A stretch of DNA of 7,599 nt, taken from the NCBI GenBank assembly GCA_030042795.1, contig JASHYZ010000240.1:1-7599 (forward strand). The letters run 5' to 3'. The translations under genes and the position numbers were made by a program. Of this stretch, positions 1 to 5,819 are shown in pieces. The notes under the pieces were generated by a model. The model did no database searches and was not told the origin of the DNA. It saw only the letters and a program-made list of their open reading frames with translations. Position 1 is the stretch's first letter, and every line of letters begins with the position of its first letter. This DNA comes from Terriglobia bacterium. Lineage in GTDB: Bacteria > Acidobacteriota > Terriglobia > UBA7540.

Positions 1-85
1 CGTAACTCGCGACTGGTGCCGCGATCATCCCACACGCCAAAATCCAGGGAAGCGCAAGTCGACCTGGGCGCCGGACGACCCTCAT
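1..85 (-). CDS. Partial secreted protein, N-terminal signal peptide only
   Basis: An open frame on the minus strand starts with ATG at 85-83 and runs off the left edge of the window, giving 28 residues. They read as a Sec signal peptide: a basic start (MRVVRRPGR), a hydrophobic core (LALPWILACGMIAAPV) and a small-residue end (AS). The mature protein lies outside the window, so its function cannot be named. It sits 61 bp downstream of the TPR gene on the same strand. No Shine-Dalgarno sequence is visible, but a perfect TATAAT lies only 6 bases before the ATG, which would suit a leaderless transcript. The signal-like composition is direct evidence; the function is unknown. Alternatively the gene could be translated from read-through of the TPR transcript. 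Confidence 0.6.
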   Translation of the reverse strand, partial: MRVVRRPGRLALPWILACGMIAAPVASY

Positions 86-91
86 GCCACG

Positions 92-97
92 ATTATA
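92..97 (-). promoter_or_regulatory. Possible -10 box (TATAAT) before the partial secreted gene
   Basis: The minus strand reads TATAAT at 97-92. It is an exact consensus match, but no recognisable -35 hexamer is found about 17 bp upstream and no extended -10 TG is present. If active, transcription would start at or very near the ATG at 85, giving a leaderless mRNA, which fits the absence of a ribosome binding site. A six-base match alone is weak evidence. Confidence 0.25.
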
Positions 98-146
98 GCG
101 CGCTTCTGACCGAGGGATGCGGCCCGGCGAAAGGCGGGTACTGGTG

Positions 147-1574
147 TCATTTGATGGGTTTTCCAAGCTCGCGGCTCAGGAGCTTGGCGCGCTGACGCGC
201 CTGCCATTCCTGGTCCGGATTCGATCCCTTCGAACGTTGCAAAAATTGTTCGTAAGCATCCAGAGCCTGTTTCCGGTCACGAAGGTGGTCGTAACAGGTC
301 GCGAGAAAGAAATACAGCCCAGCCGGCGCCGAAGGCAATTGCACCAGCCGCTCGATCACGGGCGCTGCGTCTGTCCAGCGCTCCTGCGTGTAAAGGCTCT
401 CAGCGAGCCCTTTCAAGGCGTCCGCATTATTGGGGTCGAGCCGGAGGGCCGCACGAAATTCGCTTTCTGCCTCCGTTGCCTTGCCTTCCTTCACCAGAAT
501 CGCTGCCAATACACGATGGAGATCGGCAGCATCGGACCCGTCGGGTATGGCAGCGAGCGCCTTCCGGTAGGAGGATTCAGAGTCGCTGAGTTTTCCGGAC
601 TTTGCGTAAGTATCACCCAGGGCAGAGTTGAGTCCCGGAAGTTGAGGGTACATTTGCGCGAGCTGCTGAAGATGGGACAGGGCCAAGTCAGCTTTGTTCT
701 CCTGCAAGTAGAAACGCGCCAGGTGAAATCTCACTGAGGCGTCTGTGGGCTGCAGCTTGAGATACTTCTCGAAGTGCTGTTCAGCCTCCGAGGCTTGCCC
801 AAGCCCCTCGTCGGCGGACGCCAACCCAAGCTCTGCTTCAGGCCGTGCCGGGTTTAGACCAAGCGCCTTCCCAAAGTCATCCGCGGCCGCGGCGTACTCC
901 TTTTGGTCTAGCTCCAATTTGCCCAATTGGTAGGCAGCCGCCTCGGACTTCGGGTCAAGCTGCAGCGCCTGACGCAACTCCGATTCAGCCGTCGCACTCT
1001 GGCCACTGGCTTCGAGCGCAATCCCAAGATCAAGGTGAGGACGAGCATCACCTGGTTTTAAGGTCGCAGCCTTCTGCAAATGGGGCAGGGCATCAGCGAC
1101 GTCCTTCATCGCGAACAACAGTAGACCCAGGTTTGCTTGCGCCTGATAAAGCTCCGGATTCAACTGCACCGCCTTCTCATAAGCAGATCGCGCGTCCACG
1201 TCCTGGTGGAGGCCGTGGTGCGCGTAGCCCAGATAGAACCAGGCATCGGCGCTGTCCGGAGCCGCGTGGACCACCGTTTGAAGGGGGGCCAGAGCTGCCT
1301 GGTAGTCCTTCTTTTCTAACGCGTCCTCGGCCTGCTGCAGGAGTACGTTGAGGTCCGCCGGCGGTATCGTTCGAGGCGACTCGGATTGAAAGAAGGCTTC
1401 AGCGGGTTCCGGACTCCTGAGGTCCGCGAAGGCGTACTCAGCAGGGTGCGCCCACCCTATCTGAGGAGCTGCCGGGCAATCGCCGGGGGTAACCAGCCCC
1501 ACCAGAGACACTAGCAACAGTGCGCAAGACATTCGACTCATTCGGCGCCTATCAATCGAACGAGGCAGTCTCAT
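147..1574 (-). CDS. Secreted tetratricopeptide-repeat (TPR) protein
   Basis: The 475-residue product has an N-terminal signal peptide (basic residues 1-14, hydrophobic core about 16-29, small residues up to about Ala36). An extended proline-rich linker follows to about residue 73. From about 74 to 465 it is an almost unbroken array of roughly ten to eleven 34-residue TPR units, with the usual signature such as 'AWFYLGYAHH...A...YEKAVQLNP', 'AQANLGLLL...A...LQKAATLKP' and 'ADALKGLAESL'. TPR arrays form a right-handed helical scaffold that binds proteins or peptides; no enzyme domain is present. Cys33 (PGDC) does not form a proper lipobox, so a soluble periplasmic or exported protein is more likely than a lipoprotein. 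The ATG at 1574 is the first start and gives a complete signal peptide; Met12 and Met15 are alternatives and no clear Shine-Dalgarno decides between them. A secreted protein follows 61 bp downstream, so the two may share a transcript. Partner and process are unknown. Confidence 0.9.
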   Translation of the reverse strand: MRLPRSIDRRRMSRMSCALLLVSLVGLVTPGDCPAAPQIGWAHPAEYAFADLRSPEPAEAFFQSESPRTIPPADLNVLLQQAEDALEKKDYQAALAPLQTVVHAAPDSADAWFYLGYAHHGLHQDVDARSAYEKAVQLNPELYQAQANLGLLLFAMKDVADALPHLQKAATLKPGDARPHLDLGIALEASGQSATAESELRQALQLDPKSEAAAYQLGKLELDQKEYAAAADDFGKALGLNPARPEAELGLASADEGLGQASEAEQHFEKYLKLQPTDASVRFHLARFYLQENKADLALSHLQQLAQMYPQLPGLNSALGDTYAKSGKLSDSESSYRKALAAIPDGSDAADLHRVLAAILVKEGKATEAESEFRAALRLDPNNADALKGLAESLYTQERWTDAAPVIERLVQLPSAPAGLYFFLATCYDHLRDRKQALDAYEQFLQRSKGSNPDQEWQARQRAKLLSRELGKPIK

Positions 1575-1676
1575 TTTGCCAGATTTGGCTCATTTGCGCC
1601 TTTTGTTGCGTAACCGGGCGCCTGTAGGCAAGGACTGAAGAGTCTGTGTGAAAACTCGTGCTTGACCTTTTCCCAT

Positions 1677-1704
1677 CGTGGGCCCCCGCTTACGCGGGGG
1701 TGAC
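1677..1704. repeat. Hairpin unit A inside the MITE-like element
   Basis: CCCCCGC (1683-1689) pairs perfectly with GCGGGGG (1694-1700) around the 4-base loop TTAC. Read on the minus strand, the 28-bp unit matches unit B (1737-1764) at 21 of 28 positions. The two base pairs that differ in the stem are changed on both sides, so pairing is preserved. Confidence 0.7.
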
Positions 1705-1736
1705 AGCGTTGGACTTACAGGATCCACTCCCACACA

Positions 1737-1764
1737 GTCATTCCCGCGAAAGCGGGAATCTACG
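1737..1764. repeat. Hairpin unit B inside the MITE-like element (dRS3-like)
   Basis: ATTCCCGC (1740-1747) pairs perfectly with GCGGGAAT (1752-1759) across a GAAA loop. The 20 bases fit the pattern ATTCCCNNNNNNNNGGGAAT, the form described for the neisserial dRS3 repeats; similar palindromes occur between genes in many bacteria. The resemblance is by pattern only and does not imply shared ancestry. Confidence 0.7.
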
Positions 1765-1816
1765 AGTTTTCACACAAACTCTGAAGGGGGACTGGAGGTC
1801 AGGTACCGGAACTTGC

Positions 1817-1834
1817 GAATCGGGCCGCCGATTC
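1817..1834 (-). terminator. Terminator-like hairpin downstream of the XRE gene
   Basis: GAATCGG (1817-1823) and CCGATTC (1828-1834) form a perfect 7-bp stem around a GCCG loop. It begins about 60 bases beyond the stop codon of the regulator gene. On the minus strand it is not followed by a T-run, so it is not a classical intrinsic terminator. It could be a weak or Rho-linked end, or a plain intergenic palindrome. Confidence 0.3.
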
Positions 1835-1894
1835 TGAGTAACGTGCGAAGCCCACGCCAGCCAGTAAGTGACGCGGGCCAGTTGCAGGTGCTCG

Positions 1895-2377
1895 TCAGCT
1901 TAGATCTGGCTTCTTGTTTCCGGCTCCTGGTTCCCATCGACTGGTGCGCCGTTTTCGCTTTATGTTCCCGGCAGCTTTCCCAGCGCCAAGTGTTTGCGGC
2001 GTCGACCGGCGGCTAACAAGTCTACGGGCGAGGTTCAGCAGAAAGGTGCGCTCCGAACGGCCGAGGTGCTTGGTGAGCGCCCGAATTTCGATCAGGAAGC
2101 GCGCTTCTTCACCTGACGGCCCACGATCCTCGGCCAATTCGTCCAAAGAGTGCTGCGGGGGCACGACGTTTGGAACTTCCTCTTCCGAGTAAAAAATCCG
2201 GTAGAGCGGAACGTCAAGAGCAGTTGCCAGCCGCTGCAGAGTTTCCAGTGACGGTACCGCGTGTCCATTCTCGATGCGCGAGATATAGGATCGAGGCAGC
2301 CCAATCACTTCAGTAATGTCACCCTGAGAGAGTTTCCGCTCCTCCCTCAGCCCGCGCAACCGTGGCCCAATCAGCAT
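1895..2377 (-). CDS. XRE-family (HTH_3) transcriptional regulator
   Basis: The predicted 160-residue protein carries a Cro/C1-type helix-turn-helix at about residues 8-62: 'LREERKLSQGDITEVIGLPRSYISRIENGHAVPSLETLQRLATALDVPLYRIFY'. The recognition helix (PRSYISRIENG) and the following P-S-L-x-T-L-x-R-L-A motif are textbook for the family. A linker leads to a helical C-terminal segment (FLIEIRALTKHLGRSERTFLLN) with a basic end, LARRLVSRR. The last about 35 residues are low-complexity and basic and may be a recent extension. I chose the ATG at 2377 because GGAG lies 11 bases upstream and because the HTH starts almost at once. A GTG at 2401 would add eight residues. Direct repeats about 110-150 bp upstream are candidate operators for autoregulation. 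The protein probably binds DNA as a dimer; no ligand or protease domain is seen and the target genes are unknown. Confidence 0.88.
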   Translation of the reverse strand: MLIGPRLRGLREERKLSQGDITEVIGLPRSYISRIENGHAVPSLETLQRLATALDVPLYRIFYSEEEVPNVVPPQHSLDELAEDRGPSGEEARFLIEIRALTKHLGRSERTFLLNLARRLVSRRSTPQTLGAGKAAGNIKRKRRTSRWEPGAGNKKPDLS

Positions 2378-2429
2378 GGCGCTAGCAGCTCCGTTGAACA
2401 CTGAGCAGCCTAATCGCCATTTCCGCAGT

Positions 2430-2526
2430 TTATGCTAACACCCTGCAAATAAAATGGTTACTGACGACCTCCGGATGAAAACCCAAACCTTTCGGTTAGC
2501 CGCATAAACCTTTCGCTTACTCCGCG
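2430..2526. promoter_or_regulatory. Operator-like direct and inverted repeats upstream of the XRE gene
   Basis: AAACCTTTCG occurs at 2485-2494 and again at 2506-2515, a spacing of 21 bp, which is two turns of B-DNA. Similarity continues beyond the core (TTA at the same offset in both). GTTTATGCTAAC at 2430-2441 is also the inverted counterpart of GTTAGCCGCATAAAC (2495-2509) apart from three extra bases. Sites on one helical face upstream of a Cro/C1-type regulator suggest binding by that regulator, but this is inference. Confidence 0.4.
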
Positions 2527-2569
2527 TACACTCGGCCATCGACATCCCGCCAAACGCGAACGGGGAGGA

Positions 2570-2679
2570 AGTGGAATAACAGGTAGGGGCGGCCACAAGG
2601 GCTGCCCCTACCTCAAATTGACCCACTACCACTGGGGAGTTGCGTGAAACGAAACCCGGCTCAACGACACTATTCCACT
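2570..2679. repeat. Inverted-repeat-bounded intergenic element with central hairpin
   Basis: AGTGGAATA (2570-2578) and TATTCCACT (2671-2679) are perfect 9-bp inverted repeats. Between them, AGGTAGGGGCGGCC (2581-2594) pairs with 2600-2613 to form a 14-bp stem with one G-T wobble and the 5-base loop ACAAG. No target-site duplication was found. It may be a second miniature mobile element or a member of a dispersed GTAGGGGC-type repeat; in-genome copy number would decide. Confidence 0.5.
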
Positions 2680-2873
2680 GCATGTCCGACCCGTCGATCC
2701 GGGAGCGTGTCTGATAGCGCTTGGAGGCGCCGGTTTGCGCTTCAGGGGGGCGCCATCTCCCGACTCCCGAGATGATGAGGGCCAGACCCCGCTCCAGCTC
2801 GGATCGGCGGATCAGGCATGCGGGCGAGGGCGCCCCAAACGAGAGGTTGACCTGACCTCATCTGCGGGCGAAA

Positions 2874-2878
2874 AGGAG
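2874..2878 (+). promoter_or_regulatory. Strong ribosome binding site fixing the start at 2884
   Basis: AGGAG lies 5 bases before the ATG at 2884. An in-frame TGA at 2848-2850 with no ATG, GTG or TTG between it and 2884 rules out any upstream start. This matters because it shows that the following protein has no missed N-terminal signal peptide. Confidence 0.85.
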
Positions 2879-2883
2879 AAAAT

Positions 2884-5172
2884 ATGCACGAGGGAAACGG
2901 ATTCAAACTGGAAGTGCCACTAGACGCGTCGCAGGTGAGGGATTTCAAGCCGGACCGGCCGGTGAAGGTGATCGCATACGGCAGCAAAGGTAAGACACAG
3001 GAAGAGACAGTAAGTTTGAACGAGGAGGGCAGGGGAACCGCCTCCTTCTATTTTCCCGAAAGGCCCGGCCTCCTGAGCGTGGCTCTGGGGCCCGCAAACG
3101 CCTCCGCGGAGGATCTAAAGCACCTTCAAACCATCTCTCTAAACGTCCCGGCCTCCTTCTGGCAAAACCAGGCGGAGGTGAGGCTGCAGCCCGTCGCTAT
3201 CTCCTCCTATTACTATTGGTGGTGGTGGCGATGGTGCCAGAACTACACCCTCACGGGCAGAGTGTTGTGTGCCGACGGCAGCCCTGTAATTGGCGCGAAC
3301 GTCTGCGCGTTTGACGTGGATTGGTGGTGGTGGTGGACGTCCCAAGAGCAGGTTGGTTGCGCCACAACAGATTCCACAGGCTCGTTTCAGATCAATTTCA
3401 CTCGCTGCTGTGGCTGGTGGCCGTGGTGGTGGTGGCTAACGCGCGAGTGGCAACTGGATCCGATCGTCGTAGATCGAATCACGGACTTCCTGAAGCAGAA
3501 TCCAAAATTCAACCTGCTGCCCAAGGCCACTCCTAAACCGAGTCTCGACGTCTTCCAACAATTGCTCGTCACGGGCGGAAAAAGCACCCGGCCGGGCTTG
3601 GCGCCGAACCTAGCGTCGAGTGCTCAAATCGCCGTAAATTCTGAATTCGACGCGGCGACCCTCGAGAGCCTTCGAAGTGCGTTGCTTGAGGCCCTTCCGC
3701 CCGATTTTCCCATTCGCATCTGGCCCTGGTACCCGTGGTACCCCTGGTGGGATTGCGACGCCAATATCATTTTCCAGGTCACACAGAATTGCGGAGGTCA
3801 GACCCAGACCATCGTCAGCGAAACCATTTTCGACACGCGATGGGACATTCCTGCTAACCTCAACGTGACGCTGACGGCTAACGACCAGGCCTGCTGCGCC
3901 TACACCTGCACCGATCCGGACCAGTGCCCGGACGGCAATTGCATTGTGCCGTCGGATATCTGCGATATCAATGTGGGCTCGATTGGCGGTAACGTCGGCA
4001 ACGTGTCAACGCCCGCGCAGGTGGGATTGTATAACCCCGGCGTGGAGGACCGGCCCTTTGCCGGAAGCGCTGACATCTTCGGCGTCTTCGGCAGCGGCGC
4101 CAACGTGGATTACTACGAATTTCTGTACTCCACCGTCGGTCAGGCTGGCCCTTACAATCCTCTTCCGCTGGCAGCGGTCGGAGGCTTTGACCGGACGCAC
4201 CTCGTGGTCCTGCCGGGGCCTGTCTTTACGTGGCCGTTGGTTCCGTTTCCGGTGAACACAATTAGCGACAGCAGCGCTACGAATCACTACGTGATCGAAA
4301 CCATCGCGCACTATGAGGCCAACAACGGCGTGCAGACTTGGGATGCCGCTACCCACGATTTGCTGATGGTGCTGCAATCGTTGAATGTACTTGCGAACGG
4401 CTCCTATTGGCTGCAACTGGTCGGCTGGCAGCGTCCGGGTTATACCGGCGATTTGACCAATCCGGTTACGCTTGCGGTTTGCGACCCTAATCCGCAAGAT
4501 CCGCCGGTAAGCAACTGGTGGGCGGTGAATATTGACAACCGGGCGCCCGGGAACACAGACCCGAGCGGCCAAACGTGCGGACTTCATATCTGCACAGATC
4601 AACCCACCAGCGCCATCCTGCAGGTGGCGATTGTGAATGCCAGCGGGACCACGGTGGTGCAGGGATGCGACAACATCTGCATTACCGATGCGGACACCCT
4701 CCAGATTGACTTCGCGGCTTACGATCCGGACGGGTTCCTCTACTCCTACGGTCTTGAGTTGCTGTACGGCCTCGACCAGTCCATCAATCTGCTGTGCACC
4801 GGTTCGCCGGGCTGTTTGCCGGCGACCGCGGCAGCCAGTTGGTCACTGACGGCGAGCCCCATCGCTCCGGCGTGGGCCCCGGCGCCGCTGCCGGACCCGA
4901 TCCACTTGGGCCAGTACCAGGTGGGGCCGGATTACGCTGCTGCGCTCGGGCAAGGCGCGGTATCGCCCGTGTGGAGCGGCGGCTCGATGCGCTTGTCGGT
5001 GAATGCGGCACAGGCGTTCCCGCAAACGTGCGCCTATCTGCTGCAGCTCAACGTCTACAAACGCCCAATTGTCAATTGCGACAGTCTGGGTAACTACGAC
5101 CAGAACAACGTCAGCTTTGAGAGCTTCACGATTCAAGTGAACTGCACATCGTCTAATTCGTCTGCGTCTTAG
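2884..5172 (+). CDS. Large Trp-cluster, Cys-rich protein with carboxypeptidase-regulatory-like domain
   Basis: The 762-residue product is unusual. Residues 1-107 look like a beta-sandwich, possibly Ig-like. Residues 119-175 fit a carboxypeptidase-regulatory/transthyretin-like fold: 'LTGRVLCADGSPVIGANVC' and then 'ATTDSTGSFQINF'. Tryptophan clusters punctuate the protein: W112-115 and W117, W147-151, W178-179 with W181-184, and a W-P-W-Y-P repeat at 280-289. A predicted helical linker spans about 193-275, a Cys-rich block 291-360 (including DPDQCPDGNC), and beta-type regions fill the rest. There are 24 cysteines, typical of disulfide-rich extracellular proteins, yet the N-terminus (MHEGNGFKLEVPL) has no signal peptide, and no transmembrane helix stands out. 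Exposed aromatic patches could bind carbohydrate or pack a fibre-like surface; that is inference. The start is firm (strong Shine-Dalgarno, upstream in-frame stop). It may be exported by a non-Sec route or be part of a particle. The molecular function is not known. Confidence 0.9.
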   Translation: MHEGNGFKLEVPLDASQVRDFKPDRPVKVIAYGSKGKTQEETVSLNEEGRGTASFYFPERPGLLSVALGPANASAEDLKHLQTISLNVPASFWQNQAEVRLQPVAISSYYYWWWWRWCQNYTLTGRVLCADGSPVIGANVCAFDVDWWWWWTSQEQVGCATTDSTGSFQINFTRCCGWWPWWWWLTREWQLDPIVVDRITDFLKQNPKFNLLPKATPKPSLDVFQQLLVTGGKSTRPGLAPNLASSAQIAVNSEFDAATLESLRSALLEALPPDFPIRIWPWYPWYPWWDCDANIIFQVTQNCGGQTQTIVSETIFDTRWDIPANLNVTLTANDQACCAYTCTDPDQCPDGNCIVPSDICDINVGSIGGNVGNVSTPAQVGLYNPGVEDRPFAGSADIFGVFGSGANVDYYEFLYSTVGQAGPYNPLPLAAVGGFDRTHLVVLPGPVFTWPLVPFPVNTISDSSATNHYVIETIAHYEANNGVQTWDAATHDLLMVLQSLNVLANGSYWLQLVGWQRPGYTGDLTNPVTLAVCDPNPQDPPVSNWWAVNIDNRAPGNTDPSGQTCGLHICTDQPTSAILQVAIVNASGTTVVQGCDNICITDADTLQIDFAAYDPDGFLYSYGLELLYGLDQSINLLCTGSPGCLPATAAASWSLTASPIAPAWAPAPLPDPIHLGQYQVGPDYAAALGQGAVSPVWSGGSMRLSVNAAQAFPQTCAYLLQLNVYKRPIVNCDSLGNYDQNNVSFESFTIQVNCTSSNSSAS

Positions 5173-5187
5173 TGTTGGGTTGAGGGC

Positions 5188-5223
5188 CGGGCCCCGCTGC
5201 CCTTCTTGGGGGAGCTGGGCCCG
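5188..5223 (+). terminator. Hairpin after the Trp/Cys-rich gene
   Basis: CGGGCCC (5188-5194) pairs with GGGCCCG (5217-5223). The stem continues inward with GCT/AGC (5196-5198 with 5213-5215) and CCC/GGG (5200-5202 with 5209-5211), interrupted by single mismatches. It begins 16 bases after the stop codon, the usual place for a terminator. No T-run follows, so it may be an mRNA 3'-end stabiliser or a Rho-assisted end. Confidence 0.4.
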
Positions 5224-5260
5224 TTACCTCAATGGGTCCATAGGCTGGTAAGCTGGGAGC

Positions 5261-5339
5261 GCGGGCGTCCCGCCCACCCGTCCCATTGACGATTGCCGAT
5301 TTTCGACTACCGATGAAACGCGCTCTTGAAATCGTCAAT
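5261..5339. repeat. Intergenic palindromic repeats
   Basis: ATTGACGATT (5285-5294) is repeated perfectly inverted as AATCGTCAAT (5330-5339). A small hairpin GCGGG-CGT-CCCGC lies at 5261-5273. GATTGCCGAT at about 5291-5300 has a near-inverted partner around 5346-5355. The conceptual translations (such as RKSAIVN and GGRDARAPS) resemble dispersed intergenic repeats often mis-called as genes in GC-rich genomes. No gene is supported in 5173-5396. Confidence 0.5.
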
Positions 5340-5396
5340 CCGTGATCGGCGATCCAGCGGGGGGTGTGGCGCCAGCGCTCCTAGGTCCGGCAACTT

Positions 5397-5819
5397 ATGC
5401 GTGAACCGGCATTCTGGATCAGGTTTGTAGTGGCAACGCTTGCTACTTGGCGGGTAACTCACTTATTGGCTCTCGAAGACGGGCCATGGGATCTTATCGT
5501 TCGGTTACGTCTGCGCCTGGGGCGCGGAATCGCAGGCTCTCTGATGGACTGCTTCAAGTGCCTCAGCCTTTGGATCGCCGCGCCGGCGGCGCTGTTTGTG
5601 GCTCGAAAGCCTCTCGATTGGCTGTTCACTTGGCTCGCCGTTTCAGGCGCCACGTGCCTGCTCGAACGCGTGGGTCAGCAGCCCTTGACGATTTCGCCGG
5701 GCGTTGAGCCTATGGAAGGAGAACTTCACCATGTGCTGCGGTCAGAAACGATCGGCGCTCCAGGCCACCCTGGGGCAAGTAACAGCCCCGGCGACGGCGA
5801 GGGCAACAAGAGTCAGTAA
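5397..5819 (+). CDS. DUF1360-like small membrane protein
   Basis: The product is 140 residues. The first about 95 match the DUF1360 family pattern as I know it: a first hydrophobic segment with A-T-x-R-x-T-x-L-L (residues 13-25), an acidic-glycine turn EDGPWD (27-32), a basic stretch, a Cys pair in CFKCLSLW (52-59), and two more hydrophobic segments (about 56-70 and 74-92). DUF1360 proteins are small integral membrane proteins of unknown function found in Bacillus, other bacteria and phages. Residues 97-140 are hydrophilic and Gly/Pro/Ser-rich with no family match that I know of. This tail is encoded across the ribosome binding site and first 29 codons of the next gene, so it may be a by-product of the overlap. 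The ATG at 5397 is the first start and precedes the first membrane segment; its Shine-Dalgarno is weak. Assignment rests on pattern recognition. Confidence 0.75.
   Translation: MREPAFWIRFVVATLATWRVTHLLALEDGPWDLIVRLRLRLGRGIAGSLMDCFKCLSLWIAAPAALFVARKPLDWLFTWLAVSGATCLLERVGQQPLTISPGVEPMEGELHHVLRSETIGAPGHPGASNSPGDGEGNKSQ

Larger units (their letters stand above)
1635..1786. mobile_element. MITE-like non-autonomous element with 6-bp target duplication
   Basis: A 140-bp element (1641-1780) is bounded by terminal inverted repeats. The left end is AGTCTGTGTGAAAACTCGT (1641-1659). The right end (1762-1780) is its reverse complement with one mismatch, 18 of 19. The same 6-bp direct repeat CTGAAG flanks both sides (1635-1640 and 1781-1786), as expected for a target-site duplication. 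The interior holds no credible coding sequence, only two GC-rich hairpins (1677-1704 and 1737-1764) that are inverted copies of each other. This is the architecture of a miniature inverted-repeat transposable element moved in trans by a transposase encoded elsewhere; the parental IS family was not identified. It lies between the regulator gene and the TPR gene, with its left end about 65 bp before the TPR start codon, where it could affect TPR-gene transcription. Confidence 0.7.
2402..2883. other. Divergent intergenic spacer
   Basis: This 482-bp stretch separates the leftward regulator gene from the rightward Trp/Cys-rich gene, so it should hold both promoters. It contains operator-like repeats (2430-2526) and a 110-bp inverted-repeat element (2570-2679). 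It also has three copies of GGCGCC (2726, 2749, 2829) and a strong Shine-Dalgarno just before 2884. I found no convincing -35/-10 pair on either strand and no credible gene. An 82-codon frame on the minus strand (2683-2435) runs through the repeat and has no coding character. Confidence 0.6.

Noticed and set aside
117..737. 206-codon plus-strand frame
   Set aside because: It lies antisense to the TPR gene, whose repeat pattern is unmistakable, and its translation is Arg-rich with no domain. It is a GC-driven shadow frame.
1677..1764. CRISPR-like repeats
   Set aside because: Only two copies, in inverted orientation and within one element with terminal inverted repeats; there are no regularly spaced direct repeats with unique spacers.
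2402..2540. Sigma70 promoter for the regulator gene
   Set aside because: AT-rich stretches such as TTGCAG and TAGCAT are present, but no pair has acceptable spacing and similarity on either strand.
2435..2683. 82-codon minus-strand frame
   Set aside because: It crosses the 110-bp repeat element. The stretch 'VGAALVAAPT' is a typical translation of a GTAGGGGC-type intergenic repeat, not a protein.
4006..4602. 198-codon minus-strand frame
   Set aside because: Antisense to the Trp/Cys-rich gene, with no ribosome binding site or recognisable domain.
5153..5338. 61-codon minus-strand frame
   Set aside because: Its translation follows intergenic palindromic repeats and it overlaps the end of the large gene on the other strand.
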